Shown here one piece after another: positions 32,701 to 44,174 of a stretch of DNA of 64,000 nt. The notes beneath the pieces are model-generated. The model was not told the origin of the DNA. It searched no databases and was given only the letters and a program-made list of their open reading frames with translations. Numbering within the stretch: the stretch's first letter is position 1; each line of letters starts with the position of its first letter. The position numbers and the translations under genes were made by a program. The stretch is from Nematopogon swammerdamellus (Eukaryota > Arthropoda > Insecta > Lepidoptera > Adelidae): the NCBI GenBank assembly GCA_946902875.1, contig OX336348.1, positions 16,083,741-16,147,740 on the forward strand. Direction: 5' to 3'.

Positions 32701-34590
32701 TTAATCTGTGACGCCGCCGTGACGTCTAAATCGCCGAGCCGAGCTAAATCGAGCCAGAGAGGTGTATTGTTGATTTTTTTTCACGTATTCTCGCGGAGCC
32801 CCTACTGAGGCTCCGCGGAGCCCTAGAGCTCCGCGGAGCACAATTTGAGTATGGCTGGCGTAGAATATTAAATTCAACCGAAACCACAAAACCCGCCACT
32901 GAATCTATTCGCGAAGTTAACACTTAATATAAATAAACTTTTATATCAAAAGTACGGTAAAACCACTGATTTTACATATTTTATATACGACACATATTTA
33001 GTAATTACGCGAGATTCAAACACTCTTGTATACGTGGAATTTACGAATTTAAAGATCAGGTCTTAGTTCATTTTTTATTTTACTCTAGATTAAAACCTTC
33101 CCAATGTACCAGTTGAGACAAAAAAGGGGGATTAAAATAAGAAATACGCTCAGAAATATAAAGTTATCATTTATTCCTTGTAATACAAGATTATATAAAA
33201 AGACAGGGTGTGAGTTTTCAGAATCACTTGAGCATCGTAGGGGTGACGACCGAGCTAATCGATTAGAGCTATAATTCTATCCGAGAACTTAGCTTCGGAA
33301 GGGGAGACGAAGGTCTTCGCAGGAAGGCCGACACGAAGTCTCCGACGCGTCGCTCGATCTCCACCCTCTTCACAAAGTTCTGCTTCGGAACAGCCGGACG
33401 AGGAGTAGGGCCCAGGTGGCTCGTACCGGCTATGCCGTCGCAGATGATGCAGGCGTCCTCGGACGGAGAACGTAGAAACGTGGAAGTCTACGTGTAACGT
33501 AGAATAGACTACGTGTAGACGTAGGAGCTGTACACACACACACACACACAAACACACCCACATTAAATAATGCACACATATCAAGTTGCCCTGTGGATGG
33601 GAAGAGAGAAAATACACAGATGGGCGTTATACGTTTTGTGCGTGAAGCGCAACGACAACCGCTAGGCCGGCGGTGTCTCACAAGCGACAGGCAAGGCAGA
33701 GCTGAAGAGATTGTAATGTTACCCGTAACCCTGGCTGTGGGGACTCCTGTCTCAACGCTGAGATGTACGGCTGCGGCGTCCGTGAGGGAGTGCTCGACGA
33801 CGCGTGACCGACGCTGTGGTGCAGCGCCGCGGCTCGTTGACAATGGCACGGTCGCGAGGAAGATTAGTAAGACTCACGGCGGCAGATCGAGCGCGTTATA
33901 TTTTATCTTGCAGCGGAGAATTATTTAACAGAAGAAGTGAAGTCTTGTTTCACTGAGTACCGCTTTTATAGACGGCAGCGCGCGTTTGTGGTGTGGCTGC
34001 GGAATGAAGTCGGCTAGCACGCAATGACGCGCACTGTATGTGGTTACCTGAATCTAAGTGGCTGAAGGCCTGTAACACCATTTGTTGATAATATTGGACC
34101 TCTACTAGGGGTCCTCAGATGTTGACTGAATTAATAAGTAATATAAATACAACCGAGGCGAATGTGAATTCCCGTCTATTTGGGATATATTTCAACCGCC
34201 TGGCAACCCATTAATCAACACCGCGATGTGCGGTGTTGCCCCGTTCAGCAAACAGAAATTCCATACAGACGCTCGCGATCTTTTTCGTTACGTCAAACAA
34301 TATATAATTTTGGTATGGGCTGACAGCGGGAAGAGATCGTGGAAATTCACGCTCGGTAAATGATACAATAATGTGTGCTCGGTTACGTAGTGAGAATGTA
34401 GTACGCCGAGATATGTGTGATTGAATTTTCAGAAATGTAGGTTGGCAGTAATAACATTGAATATAACGGACGTCTCACGTGTACCGTAGCCTTAGTACGG
34501 AGTATTTTCCTCCGTACTGGCAATGTGTCTCTGACACTTCGGTAAACGGCATTTCGACAGTCCGCTATTAAAATTCACTACGTGACACAG
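32701..34590. other. no gene recognised
   Basis: A mixed-GC stretch with a short (CA)n at about 33531-33549 and a GC-rich block at 33290-33950 without recognisable domains on either strand. GCTCCGCGGAGC palindromes occur at 32800-32840. AAAACCTTCCCAATGTACCAGTT at 33093 matches the unit boundary of the 321-bp repeat at 34591. Confidence 0.4.
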
Positions 34591-35225
34591 TTCTCATGGT
34601 AGGCCAGTTCGAACATAATGTCATTGTAAAAGTTTCTTTGGAAGTCCTTCCATTACCTCTTAAGATTCCAGAATCCCGCTCAACCTTCATCCAGAACTCA
34701 AAAAGCTCAAAAAGAACATCCAAAATATATTTTGAAAAACTAGTTGAAAACCCCTATATCACCCCCAAAATTACAAAATCCAGCTCAACCTTCATTTGTA
34801 ACTCCGAAAGCTCTACAGAAATTCCCACACTAATATTCAGGAAACAAACAAATTCTATTCACCGATTTCTTTACCAAACCATTTACTAAGAAAACCTTCC
34901 CAATGTACCAGTTCTCATGGTAGGCCAGTTCGAACATAGTGTCATTGTAAAAGTATCTTTGGAAGTCCTTCCATTACCTCTTAAGATTCCAGAATCCAGC
35001 TCAACCTTCATGCAGAACTCAAAAAGCTCAAAAAGAACATCCAAAATATCTTTCGCAAAACTAGTTGAAACCCCCTATATCACCCCCAAAATTACAAAAT
35101 CCAGCTCAACCTTCATTTGCAACTCCGAAAGCTTTACAGAAATTCCCATACTAATATTCGCGAAACAAACAAATTCTATTCACCGGTTTCTTTACCCATT
35201 TCATTGTCATTGTCATTTACTATGA
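34591..35225. repeat. 321-bp tandem duplication
   Basis: TTCTCATGGTAGGCCAGTTC begins at 34591 and again at 34912. The two units are about 93% alike by eye. A sub-repeat (CAGCTCAACCTTCAT) lies inside each unit, so the unit itself grew by an older duplication. Because 321 is a multiple of three, plus-strand frames stay open in both copies, but no domain is recognisable. Confidence 0.85.
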
Positions 35226-35469
35226 ACCCAATCAAAATACACGCGAGCGAAGGCGAGCGAAACTTCGTCTTTTTCCCGAACTCAATCGAAAACACACGCG
35301 AGCGGAGCCGTGCAAACTTTCGTACCTGGACTCTCGACAAGTACTCGCGACCGTCTCCTTCGACTCCCAAATCCGACTGAACTCCCCACGCTCCCCTCCT
35401 CCTACTTTTATAATCTTTCTCGTGTCGAGCAGTCAGACACGCAGGAACAAATCGAACAAATCCAGGTGC
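35226..35469. other. unassigned spacer
   Basis: CGCGAGCG-rich sequence. The end (GTCAGACACGCAGGAACAAA at about 35428-35450) resembles the 119-bp satellite monomer found at 50680-52200. Confidence 0.4.
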
Positions 35470-36616
35470 ACCAGGATGTGCAGGGACGCTAAGCGCCGTT
35501 ACATCAAGGAGTCTGTTGAAGACTGCTTCCCCGCTGACATGTGGAAATTTTTAAACTCACTTGGGTTGGGTAAGTCGAAGTCCACAACTACTCCCACTGC
35601 TGACCTCAATGCCTTAAATAAACACTTTTCTTGTCCCCCCATAACTGTGGACCCTTCCCTTAAGACGGAAACCATTCGTCAGCTAAGAAGCAATATGGCC
35701 TCATCTACTCAACCTTTTTCTTTCTCCCATGTATCCGGCTGTGAAATAAAAAAGATAATTCTCTCCATTAAAAGCAAGGCGGTAGGATGCGACGAACTGA
35801 GCAGAGCTCTGCTCACCCCGATATTAGACGAGCTTTTACCTACCATTTCCCACATACTGAACTACTCTCTAATGTCGGGTTGCTTTCCGGACTCCTGGAA
35901 ATATGCATTCGTCTTACCCTTACCAAAAATTCCCAACCCTGTTTCTCCCAACAACTTCCGTCCTATTTCCATCCTTCCTTTCGTTATCTAAAGTACTCGA
36001 ACGAGTAGTGCATTTTCAATTAAACCGCTTCCTACATCATCACTCTCTTCTTAACTCTTTTCAATCGGGTTTTCGCCCCTCTCACAGTACAACCAATGCC
36101 TTAGTCAAAGTCACTGATGATATTCGCCATGGAATTGACAACAGGCAACTCACAATTATTACATTACTTGATTTCAGTAATGCTTTCAATACAGTTGACT
36201 TTGACATCTTGCTTGCGGTACTGATTTCTCTTGATATTTCACAGCCGGTTCTAGATTGGTTCGATTCCTACCTTAGAGGTCGCCGTCAAAAAGTTCACCT
36301 GGAGAATAACTTCTCAGACTGGTGTGAACTTATAGCCGGTGTCCCTCAGGGAGGTGTGCTTTCCCCACTCCTTTTCTCTGTATTTATCAGTACATTAGCC
36401 CCCATTCTTACATGTAAATATCACTTCTTTGCTGACGATCTACAACTGTATCGCACATTCTCCCTACCTGATCTCTTGGTCACTATCAACCTGATTAACA
36501 CTGATTTATCTGGAGTACATTCATGGACGGAACACTTTGGTCTCCAAGTAAATCCCTTCAAATCACAGGTTATGATAGCAGCAAACTTCTGTCTAAAATT
36601 TTCTTCTTCTGTCTAA
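35470..36616 (+). pseudogene. CR1-like reverse transcriptase fragment
   Basis: The same family as the minus-strand fragment at 6333-8197. The frame begins CRDAKRRYIKESVEDC and runs through PDSWKYAFVLPLPKIP and FRPISILPF, changes frame near 35985, then continues VLERVVHFQL, FQSGFRPSHSTTNALV, LLDFSNAFNTVDFD, AGVPQGGVLSPLLFSVF and the catalytic FFADDLQLY. FADD replaces the commoner YADD, a tolerated variant in some non-LTR elements. It ends at about 36590, shortly after the thumb begins (GLQVNPFKSQVM). The endonuclease and 3' end are missing. Confidence 0.85.
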
Positions 36617-36729
36617 AATAAGAAGGCTGTCTAAAATAAGTTATCTTTGTTGTTTTTAGGGTTCCGTACCTCAAAAGAGGAAAAACGGAACCCTTATAGG
36701 ATCACTTTGTTGTCCGTCTGGCTGGCTGT

Positions 36730-37725
36730 CTGTCCCTCAAGACCCTTTTTTTCAGGAACGGGTAGACGTATCAATTTGAAATTAATACCAAATATTAAGG
36801 TCTACGTTTCCTCGGAGGTGTAAAAAAAATTAAGTTTCTAAGTCAACGCAATCACAAGATACGGCCATTTATGTCATAAATTTTGCTACCGGCAAATGAA
36901 ATCAAAACCTATGGAGTACTTCCCGTTGACCTAGAATCATGAAATTAGGTACGAAGCAAGGTCTCATAGCACAAGTAAAGGAAAAAATCCGAAAATTGCA
37001 AATTTGCAGTTATGTCACATAAAAAAAAGTTTGCTTGTTTTGTATGTCAATACCATTTTTCTCAGGAACGAGTCAAGGTATCAAGTTCAAATTAATACAA
37101 AATATTAACATCTACGATCGCTTAGAGATGTAGGAAACTCATGCTTCTAAATTAACACAATCAAAAGATACGGGTATTGATGTCAGATTTTGATACTCGT
37201 AAATTCACTCAAAACAAATCAAAACCTACAGGGTACTTTCCGTTGACCTAGAATCACGAAATTCGGTACGAAGCAAGGTCTCACAGCACAAATAAAGGAA
37301 AAAATCCGAAAATTGCAAATTTGCAGTTATGTCACATAAAAAAAAAGTTTGCTTGTTTTGTATGTCAAGACCCTTTTTCTCAGGAACGAGTCAAGGTATC
37401 AAGTTCAAATTAATACAAAATATTAACATCTAGGATCGCTTAGAGATGTAGGAAACTCATGCTTCTAAATTAACACAATCAAAAGATACGGGTATTGATG
37501 TCAGATTTGGATACTCGTAAATTCACTCAAAACAAATCAAAACCTACAGGTTACTTCCCGTTGACCTAGAATCACGAAATTCGGTACGAAGCAAGGTCTC
37601 ACAGCACAAATAAAGGAAAAAATCCGAAAATTGTAAATTCGTACTTACATCACATAAAAAAAAAGTTTGCTTGTTTTGTATGTCAAGACCCTTTTTCTCA
37701 GGAACGGGTCAAGGTATCAAGCTGA
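36730..37725. repeat. 318-bp tandem repeat, about 3 units
   Basis: GTTTGCTTGTTTTGTATGTC occurs at 37029, 37347 and 37665. Between the occurrences lies the same 318-bp unit (AGGAACGAGTCAAGGTATCA...AATCCGAAAATTG). A more diverged first unit precedes 37029. Confidence 0.88.
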
Positions 37726-37789
37726 AATACCACCGGGCGGCGCCGCGGCGGCGGCAGGGAGAATAATAAAAAAAAATTAAATTAAATTA

Positions 37790-37960
37790 AAGCTTCTTGA
37801 AGAGGCTTGGGCCTCTGCTGGTGGACGCAACTGGCGTCCCGCAATCAAGGGCCTACTTCATTCAAAGGGTAAGCCTTGCCATCCAGCGGGGTAATGCAGC
37901 AAGTGTTCTAGGAACATTTGAAAATGCCCCTTTTGATAGTTATTTTAATGTTTGTTAGGT
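37790..37960 (+). pseudogene. non-LTR retrotransposon ORF C-terminal scrap
   Basis: A short frame reads [20 protein letters not shown], then [16 protein letters not shown], ending near 37955. From memory, the [19 protein letters not shown] pattern closes the ORF of a family of insect non-LTR elements. Nothing else of that element is seen here. Confidence 0.45.
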
Positions 37961-38589
37961 AGGTTTATTTCTTTAGTTATTAGTATTACTTTTTTGTTAT
38001 TTATTAAATAAATGAATTAAATTTTAAATTATTAAAATTGTTGCGCGTTTAAAATCGCGCAGTCCAAAGTACAGGTTTCTTGGTCGTTGTTTTTGCGTCA
38101 ACTGGCCGGTGACCAAATATTGGATTCATGGAACACAAAAAAATAAAATAATTTCAATTTGACAACGAAGAACTGTCATCTCGGCGTTAACTATAAAAAT
38201 GAATGTTCGTTCGTTCGTTCGTTCGTCTTCTATCCGATTCTTTCGTGGGTTGTTGTGCGCGCACCCGCGAATGTAAAGAAAACTTAAAAAAGTTCAAATT
38301 AATTTAAGGGATGCTTTTCGTTACGTTCATTCTAATAATCGGCACAACAATCAACGCTGACGGCACGGCGGCGTGCGGCGCCGACGGAACCCTCGGTGCG
38401 CGAGTCAGACAGACTCGCACTTGTCCGGCTTTTTTTTTTCATTAATTTATTAATATGTTAAGTATTGTTTGTTTAAATACCTACAATAAAATATGTTGTA
38501 ATAGTGTGGTTGACCGGCAGAGATTGCCTTAGGCAATAAGTCCGCCATTTGTTATATATAATTTATATTAAACAATAAAGCATATTAAA

Positions 38590-39590
38590 TAAAAATAAAT
38601 AAAAATCCACGGACATATCAAAGGACACGAAATTTGGTATGGAGATAAAATTAAATTTTTAGTATGAACTGGACACGTTTCGGACTCGCAGGAAAAAATC
38701 GACCAAATCCTCGTTGTATGGGCGTGACACGTTCGTGTCCGGACACGAAATTTTGTATGAAGATAAAATTAAATTTTTAGTATGAACTCGACACGTTTTG
38801 GACACGACATAATCCGTTTTTGGAGGGAAGACAACCCCTTTTCGCACCTTCGACATGTTACCTAAGGCCGCTTCGCTCGTCAGCGACACGCTTCACCTCA
38901 GCTTTGGTGATTTCACCACCACTTCCCCGCACCTCGTATGCATCTTCGCCGCATGCAGAGAACTGTTGCTTTTGTTATATGACTTAATTGATATTATTAG
39001 TATTACCACAGAATATCTAATAGGTACTGGTATTACATACATGCGCTTTGTGAGTAAATCGACATTTCGCGCGATAACGGAGTGTTTTATTTATATTTCT
39101 TGGCTTAATAACGTCTATATTCATTGAATCTTTTCTTTTAAAATGTTTAACGTTCTAAGGTGTTAATTTTTTTATTGTTTATATATTAATTTTAGTACCT
39201 ACGTGATACCATCATCCGTGTTTGATAATATTAGTAATGTCCGGAATTCGGACACGCAGGAACAAATCGAAAAATCTCCTCAGTATGGCCGTGTCACACT
39301 CATGTCAGGACACGATACCATTCCTTCATACTAACATCGCTTAACGAGAACCCCTCCCGCACCGCTCGACAAATTACCTCAGGCCGCTCCGCCTCGCCCC
39401 GCGGCCTAAGCGCGTCCGCAGTGTAGCAATACCTCGCCCCTTGTCTCGTTTACCCCATACCTCTCTCCGCCCCCGTGCGCACGCACCAACGGATATTTGT
39501 TTGAACATCTGTTTATGCGTAAAATGGTTATTGGCGTCATACTTAATGAAGCGGTGTTTTGTTTTATTAAATGACTAGCTTTTGTCCGCG
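38590..39590. repeat. two partial copies of the 119-bp satellite with its flank
   Basis: TTAGTATGAACTCGACACGT and GACACGCAGGAACAAA-type blocks at 38620-38810 and 39238-39310 match the array at 50680-52200. After each block comes a similar C-rich flank (CACCTTCGACATGTTACCTA or CTCGACAAATTACCTCAGGC), and a shared stretch ending AATGTTTAACGTTCTA. The satellite therefore belongs to a larger dispersed unit. Confidence 0.65.
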
Positions 39591-40680
39591 GCTTCGCTCG
39601 CGTGAAATTCGTATTTCAAAGGAAGAAAGTAAGTAAGTAACTGAGGGCGAGGCCGAAGGCCGAGCTGCGCTCAGGGAGACGATAACCTTTTCGAAGAAAG
39701 TAAGTAACAGAGGGCGAGGTCGAAGGCCAGCTGCGTTCAGGAAGACCATAAACCTTCTCGAAGAAAGTAAGTAACTAAGGGCGAGGCCGAAGGCCGAGAT
39801 GCGTTCAGGAAGACTTTACCTTCTCGATGAAAGTAAGTAACTGAGGGCGAAGCCGAAGACCGAGCTGCGTTCAGGAAGATGATAACCTTTTCGAAGTAAG
39901 TAAGTAACAGAGGGCGAGGCCGAAGGCCGAGCTACGTTCAGGAAGACTATAAACGTTTCGAAGAAATCAAGTAATTCAGGGCGAGGCGGAAGGACGAGCT
40001 GCGTTCAGGAAGACTATAAACCGTCTTGAAGAAAGTATGTAACTATCGACCATAGTTAGTTACTGTCAGCGTCTTCCAGGATACAGCCCGGCCTTCGGTC
40101 ACGCCCATATTTACGTACGTTTTTTTTATCATTTTTTTTATGGAAACTGACACGGTTGGCTACATCGCCTACAACATCCGTGATGTCGGCCCATAATACC
40201 GGACGAACTAGGTGCCACGTCAGTGCTTCCCTTGGAGAAGGTCGGCCTTCGGCCTCGCCCTCTGTTACTTTCATCGAAAAGGTTATCGTCTTCCTGAACT
40301 GAACGGAGCTCGGCCTTCGGCTTCGCCCTCAGTTACTTACTTTCATCAAGAAGGTTTATAGTCTTCCTGAACGCAATTCGGCCTTCGGCCTCCCTCGCCC
40401 TCAATTACTTAATTTCTTCGAGAAGATTTATAGTCTTCCTGAATGCAGCTCGGCCTTCGGCCTCGCCCTTTGTTACTTACTTTCTTCGAAAATGTTTATA
40501 CTCTTCCTGAACGCAGCTCGGCCTTCGGCCTCGCCTTTAGTATGTTACTTACTTTCTTTGGGAATGTTTATTGTTTATCTGAATCCAGTTCACCCTCAGG
40601 CCCTGGCCTAAGTTACTGACTTTCTTCTTTTGAAATACAAATTTCACGCGAGCGAATCCGCGGGAAAAAGCTGTCGATAT
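39580..40680. repeat. fold-back element with arrayed 67-bp arms
   Basis: The left end GTCCGCGGCTTCGCTCGCGT (39584) is matched by the right end CACGCGAGCGAATCCGCGG (40643-40661) in inverted orientation. The left arm carries six 67-bp units (GAGGGCGAGGCCGAAGGCCG at 39643, 39710, 39777, 39843, 39910 and 39977). The right arm carries the same units inverted (40232-40600). A SINE piece sits between the arms. Confidence 0.85.
40114..40234 (-). mobile_element. SINE 3' fragment in the loop of the fold-back element
   Basis: A T-run, then TATGGAAACTGACACGGTTG..AACATCCGTGATGTCGGCCC..GCCACGTCAGTGCTTCCC: the 3' 120 bp of the SINE family in reverse orientation. Confidence 0.75.
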
Positions 40681-41079
40681 TAAAATAAGAAACTTCAGTT
40701 AAAATAAATCAAATACTTTAGATACCTAACTAAGTAAAATATTCCACCTATTAGCGTAACCGGAACTGAATTTTATTTAGCCTATCCTAATTTAGATGAT
40801 CGGCTTAAATGTTATGGAGAAAATTCATGCATACATAATTATTCGCCTCGCCCCGCCGCCCCCCCCCCCCCCCCCCCTTCCACCCGCCCCGCCCGTACTT
40901 TGCGGCGCACCGCAGGACGCCATATCAAGACATTCTCATCGTCGTAACTTTTAAACTATTTTTCCAAATTACTTAGTGTAAAAGCCAAGTTAGTTAGTTT
41001 AAATACCAGAAGCGATAAAAGTGTGTATTTTGATAATGATTAATTAAATACCTACTATAAAATGTGCATTGTAAATACA
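40681..41079. other. no gene; poly-C tract
   Basis: AT-rich with a C-run of about 19 at 40859-40877. GCGTAACCGGAACTGAAT (40754) recurs in part at 50287 (GCGTAACCGGAAGTGAAT), so both are pieces of one dispersed repeat. Confidence 0.45.
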
Positions 41080-42146
41080 GTAATAATACATTCATTCTAG
41101 ATTTCAATGTATGGGCAAAACGGCAAAATTTATAATTAAAGTTTAGTGCTGCTGTCTTATACCTATATGTGAGTACATTAAAATACACAACTCTCCCGCC
41201 CCCTGCATCCTGCTACCCCCCCCCCCCCCCCTCCCGCCTTTAAAAGAGTCCCGTTTTACAGATTTTCTCAATTTTCAGGAAAACAATATTAGCTAAGACT
41301 AAATGATCACAGACTAAATTATTTAATAATAAATTACCTACAAATAAGTACTAACATTCATGTTGATACGAGTTATAGTTTCCAAGCTATGGTGCGTCAA
41401 AGTTGACTAAAAATCTGCGCTTAGCAAAAATGGAGCATTTAATACACTGGAAACAATCATATTTATTATCTTTCACAAGAAATGCGTTTATATATTGTAA
41501 TTATTATTTAAAACGAATCAGTATCGTCATCATTATCATCTTGAGTTTTGTTCAAGCAGCTAAGACCCTGACAATGTATGCACATGGTGGAGCAACGCAA
41601 TCCAGCTTTGACACATCCACATCTTTTTCCGCAGCCTTTTTTGCATCTACATGATACTATTTTCAGTATCGACTCTGGAGCTTGTGACTTTGTGGTATAT
41701 ATGGGTGATAAAAAGTTATTATTCTTTTTCCAGCCCTAGTTTTCTGGGTTCAATGCGTTTCCTCGCCATAATTGAATTTGATGGAAAGTACGCATTGAAT
41801 GCTGACGAGCTGCAGCTGAAGAAGGTTAGTTCGTAAAGAACGCCGCAAGGCATTAAACTCGCCTTTTGTAACCTTTTTATATGGTGTACAATAAAGTATA
41901 TTTTCATTTCATTTCATTTTCAAGAAGGTGGTAACTTTGATAATATCACCGCATTGGTAGTCAGACCAACGTATTTGTTGAAGTGGACGTATCGTAACTC
42001 GTTCAGACTTTTTTCGGTTTGCTTAGCCCCATACAATGCAAGAATATATCTTTCTCCTGCTTCTTCTAGTTGCTCGTATGTGGCATCCGGGTTATTGAAA
42101 ACGTTTATCGTACCTTGCAGGTCGATTTTTTTGCTAAGCTGAATAG
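41080..42146 (-). repeat. inverted repeat arm 1 (PIN/CXC gene 3' half and flank)
   Basis: It matches 44231-45190 in inverted orientation, including the coding 3' half, the 3' flank and a long C/G homopolymer (41217-41231 here, G-run at 45049-45065 there). A 95-bp retroposon (41827-41921) is present only in this arm. Confidence 0.88.
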
Positions 42147-42759
42147 ACTGAACCTTTCCTTTGCCGTAGAATGCTGAAGTAGTATCGTAACCACTAATTG
42201 CATGCAGAAAGAGGATTGATTCCCTGCAGTTTGCGACTACATCTCCATTAATTAAGCTTCGAGTGCTGTAAATCCTCTTCTTCACAGTCCCTTGACCTTC
42301 TTTCAGCAAGAATATATTCTTTTGTAGTGGAGTAAGACCCAGTAAAAGGACCAATAGATCTATATCTTGCCCAACCACTACGACATTCTCATTTCTTTCG
42401 GCTTCTTCTATTGCAGTACGAACAATGAGCATATCTGCATCGTCATTAGCTGTTAATGTCCTTATCCTCTTGTGGTTCAGTCGGTTGCTAACAAGGAGAA
42501 TACCTACGGGAGACGCAACGCTACTGCGTTTGTATCGGAGCACGGCTAGCCAAAAATCCCTACTACTACGAAAATCGAAATCGCAATTTAATCTTTTATG
42601 ACGTGACTTGTCTATCTCCGTTACCCATATCGCGCCCCGCGATATGGAGAGAGACAGAGTGAGCAAGGCGAGCGACAGGTTTGTTATCGCTGGCTTGGCT
42701 CGGGTATCTGGTAGTAAGAGCCGACCGTCCGACCAATCAGAAGCCTTGCTTGACGGCAA
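41508..42759 (-). pseudogene. PIN-like / CXC-domain protein, 5'-truncated and interrupted (copy 1)
   Basis: The minus frame resembles an uncharacterised insect multicopy family. A PIN/FEN-like nuclease core is suggested by NDDADMLIVRTAIEEAE, ENVVVVGQDIDLLVLLLG and FLHAISGYDTTSAFYGKGK, where Asp residues sit in the pattern of XPG-I-type active sites. A helical region (ERYILALYGAKQTEKSLNEL) follows, then AAARQHSMRT-type sequence, NPENWGW-like sequence and a Cys-rich CXC (tesmin/TSO1-like) module near the C-terminus. The first 80 residues do not look like the family, so the N-terminus is replaced by foreign sequence. A 95-bp insertion at 41827-41921 breaks the frame after SKLPP. The stop is at 41508-41510. 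The function is unknown; nuclease activity is inference only. Confidence 0.65.
41827..41921 (+). mobile_element. short retroposon 3' end with 8-bp target duplication
   Basis: The 95-bp insertion carries AATAAAGTATATTTTC and an (ATTTC)n tail. It is flanked by AAGAAGGT at 41819-41826 and 41922-41929. The other inverted copy (near 44455) has the empty site. It looks like the extreme 3' end of a 5'-truncated RTE-type element. Confidence 0.8.
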
Positions 42760-42789
42760 CTTGACGGGATCACTACGAATGCCAGTCTG

Positions 42790-43084
42790 ACGGACAATGA
42801 TGGTGCGGTATATTTGTGAATTTTGAAATTGTTATTTGTAATATTATTTCAAATAGTTTTTACTGAACGAATATTATTGTTTGAATCCAAAAAAAATATT
42901 GAAAAATTAAACAAGACTGTTGTATTAATAATTTTTAAATAGTTGTACTAATAATCAGTGATAGGAATAAGTAGGGCTTATTTACCTAAATTTCGAGGAA
43001 CAGAGTAAAAGATTGGAGACTTCCTTAAGACAATATTTTTTTCCGGTTTAATAATATTCATGGTGTTTTAATTTCGCGATTTGA
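42790..43084. other. AT-rich spacer
   Basis: Nothing recognisable. Confidence 0.4.
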
Positions 43085-43915
43085 AAAAAGTGGCCACCAT
43101 TTTGAACTTTTTAGTTACTGGACCGATTGCTTTCAAAATCGATATCTGGGTGTCAGTGTGGGCTCTGAATACGAATCTGTAGTAAAAATTTTAAAAAGTG
43201 GCCGCCATTTTGAACTTTTTAGTTACTAGACCGATTTCTTTCAAAATCGATATATGGGCGTCTGTGTGGACTCTGGATACGAATCTATAGTCAAAATTTA
43301 AAAAAAGTAGCCGCCATTTTGAACTTTTTAGTTACTGGACCAATTGCTTTCAAAATCGATATCTATTCGTCTGTGTGGACTCAGAATACCAATCTGTAGT
43401 CAAAATAAAAAAGAAGTGGCCGCCATTTTGAACTTTTTAGTTACTGGACCGATTTCTTTCAAAATCGATATCTGGGTGTCTATGTAGGCTCTGAATACGA
43501 ATCCGTTGTCAAAATTTAAAAAGTGACCGCCATTTTGAACTTTTTAGTTACTGGACCGATTGCTTTCAAAATCGATATCTGGGTGTATGTGTGGGCTCTG
43601 AATACGAATCTGTAGTAAACATTTAAAAAAACTGGCCGCCATTTTGAACTTTTTAGTTACTGGACCGATTGCTTTCAAAATCGATATCTGGGTGTCTGTG
43701 TGGGCTCTGAATACAAATCCGTTGTCAAAATTTAAAAAAAGTGGCCGCCATTTTGAACTTATTAGTTACTGGGCCGATTGCTTTCAAAATCGATATCATA
43801 TTTTTTATGTTAACTACATATTGTCATTCAGAGCCCACACAGACATGTAGATATGAGTTTTGAAAGTAATCAGTCCAGTAACTAAAAAGTTCAAAATGGC
43901 GACCACTTGTATTAT
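43085..43915. repeat. 108-bp tandem repeat x7 plus one inverted unit
   Basis: GCC(A/G)CCATTTTGAACTTTTTA recurs near 43093, 43202, 43311, 43421, 43527, 43636 and 43745, a mean spacing of about 108 bp. Each copy continues GACCGATTGCTTTCAAAATC, then GATATCTGGGTGT. A single inverted copy (TCAGAGCCCACACAGAC..AAGTTCAAAATGGCGACC) lies at 43828-43912. The array occupies the spacer of the PIN/CXC inverted repeat. Confidence 0.9.
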
Positions 43916-44174
43916 CATTAAAATGACCTAATTATGAAAGGTTACGCCATCTTTTGTCATTCCTGATGATCTTGAGCTCTTTCGACACGCACGAACTGCA
44001 CAAATCGCCATTTTGCGTAGTGCACATATACGTGTTCTTCGTTCCCAAGTCGCGAGCGCACTGACGGTCGATCCCGCAGCAGCGCTATATGTTAGTGCAA
44101 ATGCTCTAACACGCGGCTAATTTTCCTATATATTAGCGCTCGACGGTTGCCACTCCCGTAGGTATGCTCGGTGG

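Larger units (their letters stand above)
36655..38440. repeat. dispersed AGGGTTCCGTACC element, expanded and interrupted
   Basis: It starts AGGGTTCCGTACCTCAAAAG, with an early inverted CGGAACCCTT, and ends with CGGAACCCTCGGTGCGCGAG, then GACTCGCACTTGTCCGG and a T-run at 38431-38440. These two ends are typical of a very common lepidopteran interspersed repeat. The interior holds a 318-bp tandem array (36730-37725) and a retrotransposon scrap (37790-37960). Confidence 0.65.

Noticed and set aside
33430..33950. GC-rich frames on the minus strand as a host gene
   Set aside because: Composition is biased to Arg/Ser/Pro in several frames, with no recognisable domain or splice structure.
39643..40060. 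Regular 67-bp repeats, CRISPR-like spacing
   Set aside because: Whole units are repeated without unique spacers, and the array is mirrored on the other arm of a fold-back element in a eukaryotic context.
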